This document shows, piece by piece, positions 30,473 through 32,746 of a DNA stretch of 32,746 nucleotides (the stretch's first letter is position 1; every line of letters begins with the position of its first letter). Source of the stretch: CAZSVE01 sp964610175 (GTDB lineage Bacteria > Pseudomonadota > Gammaproteobacteria > HK1); the NCBI GenBank assembly GCA_964610175.1, contig CAZSVE010000030.1:1-32746 (forward strand), in the 5' to 3' direction. A program made the translations under genes and the position numbers. The notes under the pieces are model-generated. The model was not told the DNA's origin and did not search any database. It saw only the letters and a program-made list of their open reading frames with translations.

Positions 30473-31138
30473 ATGGGTTACACCATGCAAAAAAATGAAA
30501 TCGCCAAGCTCATCGATCACACACTACTCAGACCCGAAGCAACCCACATAGACCTCGGTGTTCTTTGCAACGAAGCCATCGAGTACGGCTTTGCTTGCGT
30601 ATGCGTAAATCCGTGCAATGTCGATTACGCTGCCAGCCTGCTGAGGGATTCTAGGATCGCCATATGCTCGGTCGCTGGATTTCCCTTCGGCGCCAGCAGA
30701 ACCGAAGTCAAGGTGGTCGAGGCCGAGATGGCAATCCAGGACGGGGCGAAAGAGATCGATATGGTCCTCAACATTGGTGAATTCAAAAACCGAAATTATC
30801 GTTTCGTGGAACGAGACGTGCGGGAAGTCGGGAATGCCATTGGGAAAGACGCCATTTTGAAGGTAATCATAGAGGCTCCCATCCTCACGGAAGGGGAGAA
30901 GATCAAGGCCACGGAGATCGTGATCTCCGCGGGTGCCGACTACGTGAAAACCGCTACCGGGATAAACTTCAGTGGAGCGACCATCGAGGATGTTGCGCTC
31001 TTGAAGAGGGTGGCGGGTGGTAGGATAAAGGTCAAGGCCGCCGGTGGCGTTCGGGACAGGGAAACAGCCATTACCATGATCGAATCCGGAGCCGATCGAA
31101 TCGGCACGAGCACCGGGCCCAAATTGTTGGGGATCTGA
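30473..31138 (+). CDS. deoC: Deoxyribose-phosphate aldolase
   Basis: DeoC splits 2-deoxyribose 5-phosphate into glyceraldehyde 3-phosphate and acetaldehyde, recycling deoxynucleosides. The 221-residue protein has the family opening IAKLIDHTLLRPEATHIDLG, ICSVAGFPFGAS, EIDMVLNIGEFKN, the Schiff-base lysine in ADYVKTATGINFSGATIEDV, and the second lysine in IKVKAAGGVRDRETAITMI, with GTSTG near the end. The ATG at 30485 (MQKNEIAKLI) fits the family N-terminus better than 30473 but neither has a strong ribosome-binding site. The stop overlaps the gspE start by one base (TGATG), so the two are translationally linked, an odd pairing of nucleoside salvage with protein secretion. Confidence 0.94.
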   Translation: MGYTMQKNEIAKLIDHTLLRPEATHIDLGVLCNEAIEYGFACVCVNPCNVDYAASLLRDSRIAICSVAGFPFGASRTEVKVVEAEMAIQDGAKEIDMVLNIGEFKNRNYRFVERDVREVGNAIGKDAILKVIIEAPILTEGEKIKATEIVISAGADYVKTATGINFSGATIEDVALLKRVAGGRIKVKAAGGVRDRETAITMIESGADRIGTSTGPKLLGI

Positions 31139-32694
31139 TGTCGATGTCGAATTCGGGGGTTACGGATCGAAAACGCCAAAGCGAGGCTTCTTTGGATACC
31201 GGTTACCTAAAATCCTGTAGCCTGCCATTCCCCTACGCCAAGCGTCATGGGGCATTGGTAATAGAGTGCGACGATACCCATGTGCGCCTGTTGTGCCGTG
31301 TCCCGGTCGCAGCCCCGATCCTGGCCGAGATTCGTCGCTATTTCCGCTTGCCCATCGAGATCGAAGTCGTCGAAAACCAACGCTTCGAGGAGGCCCTGCG
31401 CCGGGCCTACGAAGCCAATTCCAGCACCACCATGGAGTCCATGATCGACTTGGGTGACGACATGGACCTCCAGCGTGTCGCCGACCATCTCCCGGAACCG
31501 GAGGACCTTTTGGACAGTCAGGATGATGCGCCCATTATTCGCCTGTTGAACGCCTTGTTTACCGAGGCGATTCGGGAAAACGCCTCCGATATCCATATCG
31601 AGCCCTTGGAGAGTCGCTTGCGGATACGCTTTCGGGTCGATGGCGTGTTGCGCGAGGTCTTACAGCCCGACAGAATTCTGTCGCCATTGCTTTCTTCCCG
31701 CATCAAGGTCATGGCCCGGCTCGATATTGCCGAAAAGCGCCTGCCCCAAGATGGCCGAATCTCTCTTCGAATTGCAGGAAGGGCTGTCGACGTCCGGGTC
31801 TCCACACTGCCGGGTGCCCATGGCGAACGTGTGGTATTACGCCTCCTCGACAAGCAGTCGGGAAGATTGGAACTTCGGCAACTCGGCATGGCCCCCGATA
31901 TCCTGCTGGGCATCGAAGGGATCATTCGACGGCCCCATGGGATCATCCTCGTTACGGGCCCTACGGGTTCCGGGAAGACTACCACCCTATATAGCATCCT
32001 CACCAAGCTCAACGACCGCACCCGGAACATCCTCACCGTGGAGGATCCCATCGAATACTATCTGGACGGGATCGGACAAACCCAGGTCAATTCCAAGGTC
32101 GATATGAATTTCGCGCGCGGCCTGCGCGCCATCCTCCGCCAGGACCCCGATGTGGTCATGGTCGGGGAGATCCGGGACCTGGAAACCGCCAAGATCGCCG
32201 CCCAGGCCAGCCTCACCGGCCATTTGGTCCTGTCTACATTACATACCAATACCGCCGTCAGCGCGGCGACCCGTTTGGCGGATATGGGGATAGAACCCTT
32301 CCTGCTCTCCTCCACGCTCATCGCCGTTTTGTCCCAACGCCTGGCCCGCAGACTTTGTCCCCATTGTAAACACCCCTATACACCAGCCCCCGATGAGCTG
32401 AGCGAGTTCCGATTGGGTGAGACAATCGAAGTATTCCCCGCGTCCGCTCCGCGTCTCTATCGGCCAGGAGACTGCAATCAATGTAAATCCGGGTACCATG
32501 GGCGCGCCGGTCTTTATGAGCTCGTCATCATCGACGATAAGCTGCGCGCCATGATCCATGACCGCGCGCCGGAACATGAGTTGGAGCGGTACGCAAGGCG
32601 GAAAACCCACAGCATCTATCAGGATGGGATAAAACAGGTATTGGCCGGGGATACCTCTCTGGAGGAGATATTGCGCGTCACCCGGGAAGATTAG
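31138..32694 (+). CDS. gspE: Type II secretion / type IV pilus-type ATPase GspE
   Basis: GspE is the cytoplasmic hexameric ATPase that powers type II secretion. The 518-residue protein has an N-terminal GspE domain (about residues 20-100) followed by the catalytic core with ASDIHIEPLESRLRIRFRVD, Walker A LVTGPTGSGKTTTLYSIL, the Asp box ILTVEDPIEYYLDGIGQTQV, Walker B ILRQDPDVVMVGEIRDLETA and the His box LVLSTLHTNTAVSA. A C-terminal zinc-binding tetracysteine (CPHCKHPYTP and CNQCKSG) separates GspE and PilB from PilT. Sequence context favours GspE over PilB, moderately. It overlaps deoC by one base. The window ends 52 bases after its stop; gspF or other gsp genes would be expected beyond. Confidence 0.92.
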   Translation: MSMSNSGVTDRKRQSEASLDTGYLKSCSLPFPYAKRHGALVIECDDTHVRLLCRVPVAAPILAEIRRYFRLPIEIEVVENQRFEEALRRAYEANSSTTMESMIDLGDDMDLQRVADHLPEPEDLLDSQDDAPIIRLLNALFTEAIRENASDIHIEPLESRLRIRFRVDGVLREVLQPDRILSPLLSSRIKVMARLDIAEKRLPQDGRISLRIAGRAVDVRVSTLPGAHGERVVLRLLDKQSGRLELRQLGMAPDILLGIEGIIRRPHGIILVTGPTGSGKTTTLYSILTKLNDRTRNILTVEDPIEYYLDGIGQTQVNSKVDMNFARGLRAILRQDPDVVMVGEIRDLETAKIAAQASLTGHLVLSTLHTNTAVSAATRLADMGIEPFLLSSTLIAVLSQRLARRLCPHCKHPYTPAPDELSEFRLGETIEVFPASAPRLYRPGDCNQCKSGYHGRAGLYELVIIDDKLRAMIHDRAPEHELERYARRKTHSIYQDGIKQVLAGDTSLEEILRVTRED

Positions 32695-32746
32695 ACATAA
32701 TGTTTTGACCTGCCCAAACTCAAGGTGCGAGGGTTATGTTAAGAGC

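Overview
This window is a bacterial chromosome segment of moderate GC content that looks gammaproteobacterial. The tpiA, secG, tRNA-Leu(GAG) order, the type II secretion ATPase GspE and the AMIN-domain AmiC all fit that group. The genome is rich in intergenic repeats and mobile-looking cassettes. Methylmalonyl/propionyl-CoA genes, STAND/NACHT-FGE proteins and dense repeats together recall sulfur-oxidising gammaproteobacteria or symbionts of the Thiotrichales/Chromatiales/Kentron kind. That placement is a guess; no marker gene here settles it.

Layout. 0.2-7.6 kb: anaerobic (cobalt-early) corrin-ring genes cbiD, cbiET, cobI/cbiL, cbiG (N-terminal part), a separate cobE/cbiG C-terminal gene and cobJ/cbiH. 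A self-contained XRE-ImmA protease plus PIN-like (DUF4411) gene pair, with its own promoter and palindromic operator, sits between cbiD and cbiET. 7.9-14.2 kb: a tungsten aldehyde oxidoreductase cluster of the Aor type, with a 16-Cys ferredoxin subunit, the W-pterin catalytic subunit, an FAD/NAD subunit and a MoaD/ThiS-like protein. It is split after the catalytic gene by a 2-kb block holding a secreted tail-collar protein, a GIY-YIG nuclease enclosed by inverted repeats, and a Uma2 nuclease. 14.6-16.3 kb: gpmI. 16.6-21.1 kb: two tandem paralogous STAND NTPases ending in an FGE/C-type-lectin-like domain that lacks FGE catalytic cysteines and carries a variable C-terminal segment resembling the target of a diversity-generating retroelement. 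21.5-27.7 kb: amiC (minus strand), leuB, a XerC/D recombinase, tpiA, secG and tRNA-Leu. 27.7-29.9 kb (minus strand): a methylmalonyl-CoA-epimerase-like gene and a propionyl-CoA carboxylase carboxyltransferase. 30.5-32.7 kb: deoC overlapping gspE.

At least two repeat families occupy the gaps. Family R1 (about 115 bp, consensus start CTAGCGAAGCTT, end GAGCGGGAAATAAA) occurs about eleven times, complete or partial, usually just after a gene in the same direction or as inverted composites. Family R2 is an 81-bp palindromic unit with 28-bp imperfect inverted ends, often followed by a GGTTCCGGC...GGGTTAGG module. The same 28-bp ends bracket the GIY-YIG gene, which suggests an autonomous element with short non-autonomous derivatives.

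Functionally, cobalamin synthesis could supply a B12-dependent methylmalonyl-CoA mutase (not in this window) working with the epimerase and carboxylase, while the Aor cluster would interconvert aldehydes and acids. The strongest leads for new biology are the GIY-YIG/R2 element, the paired STAND-lectin proteins and the R1 repeat family.
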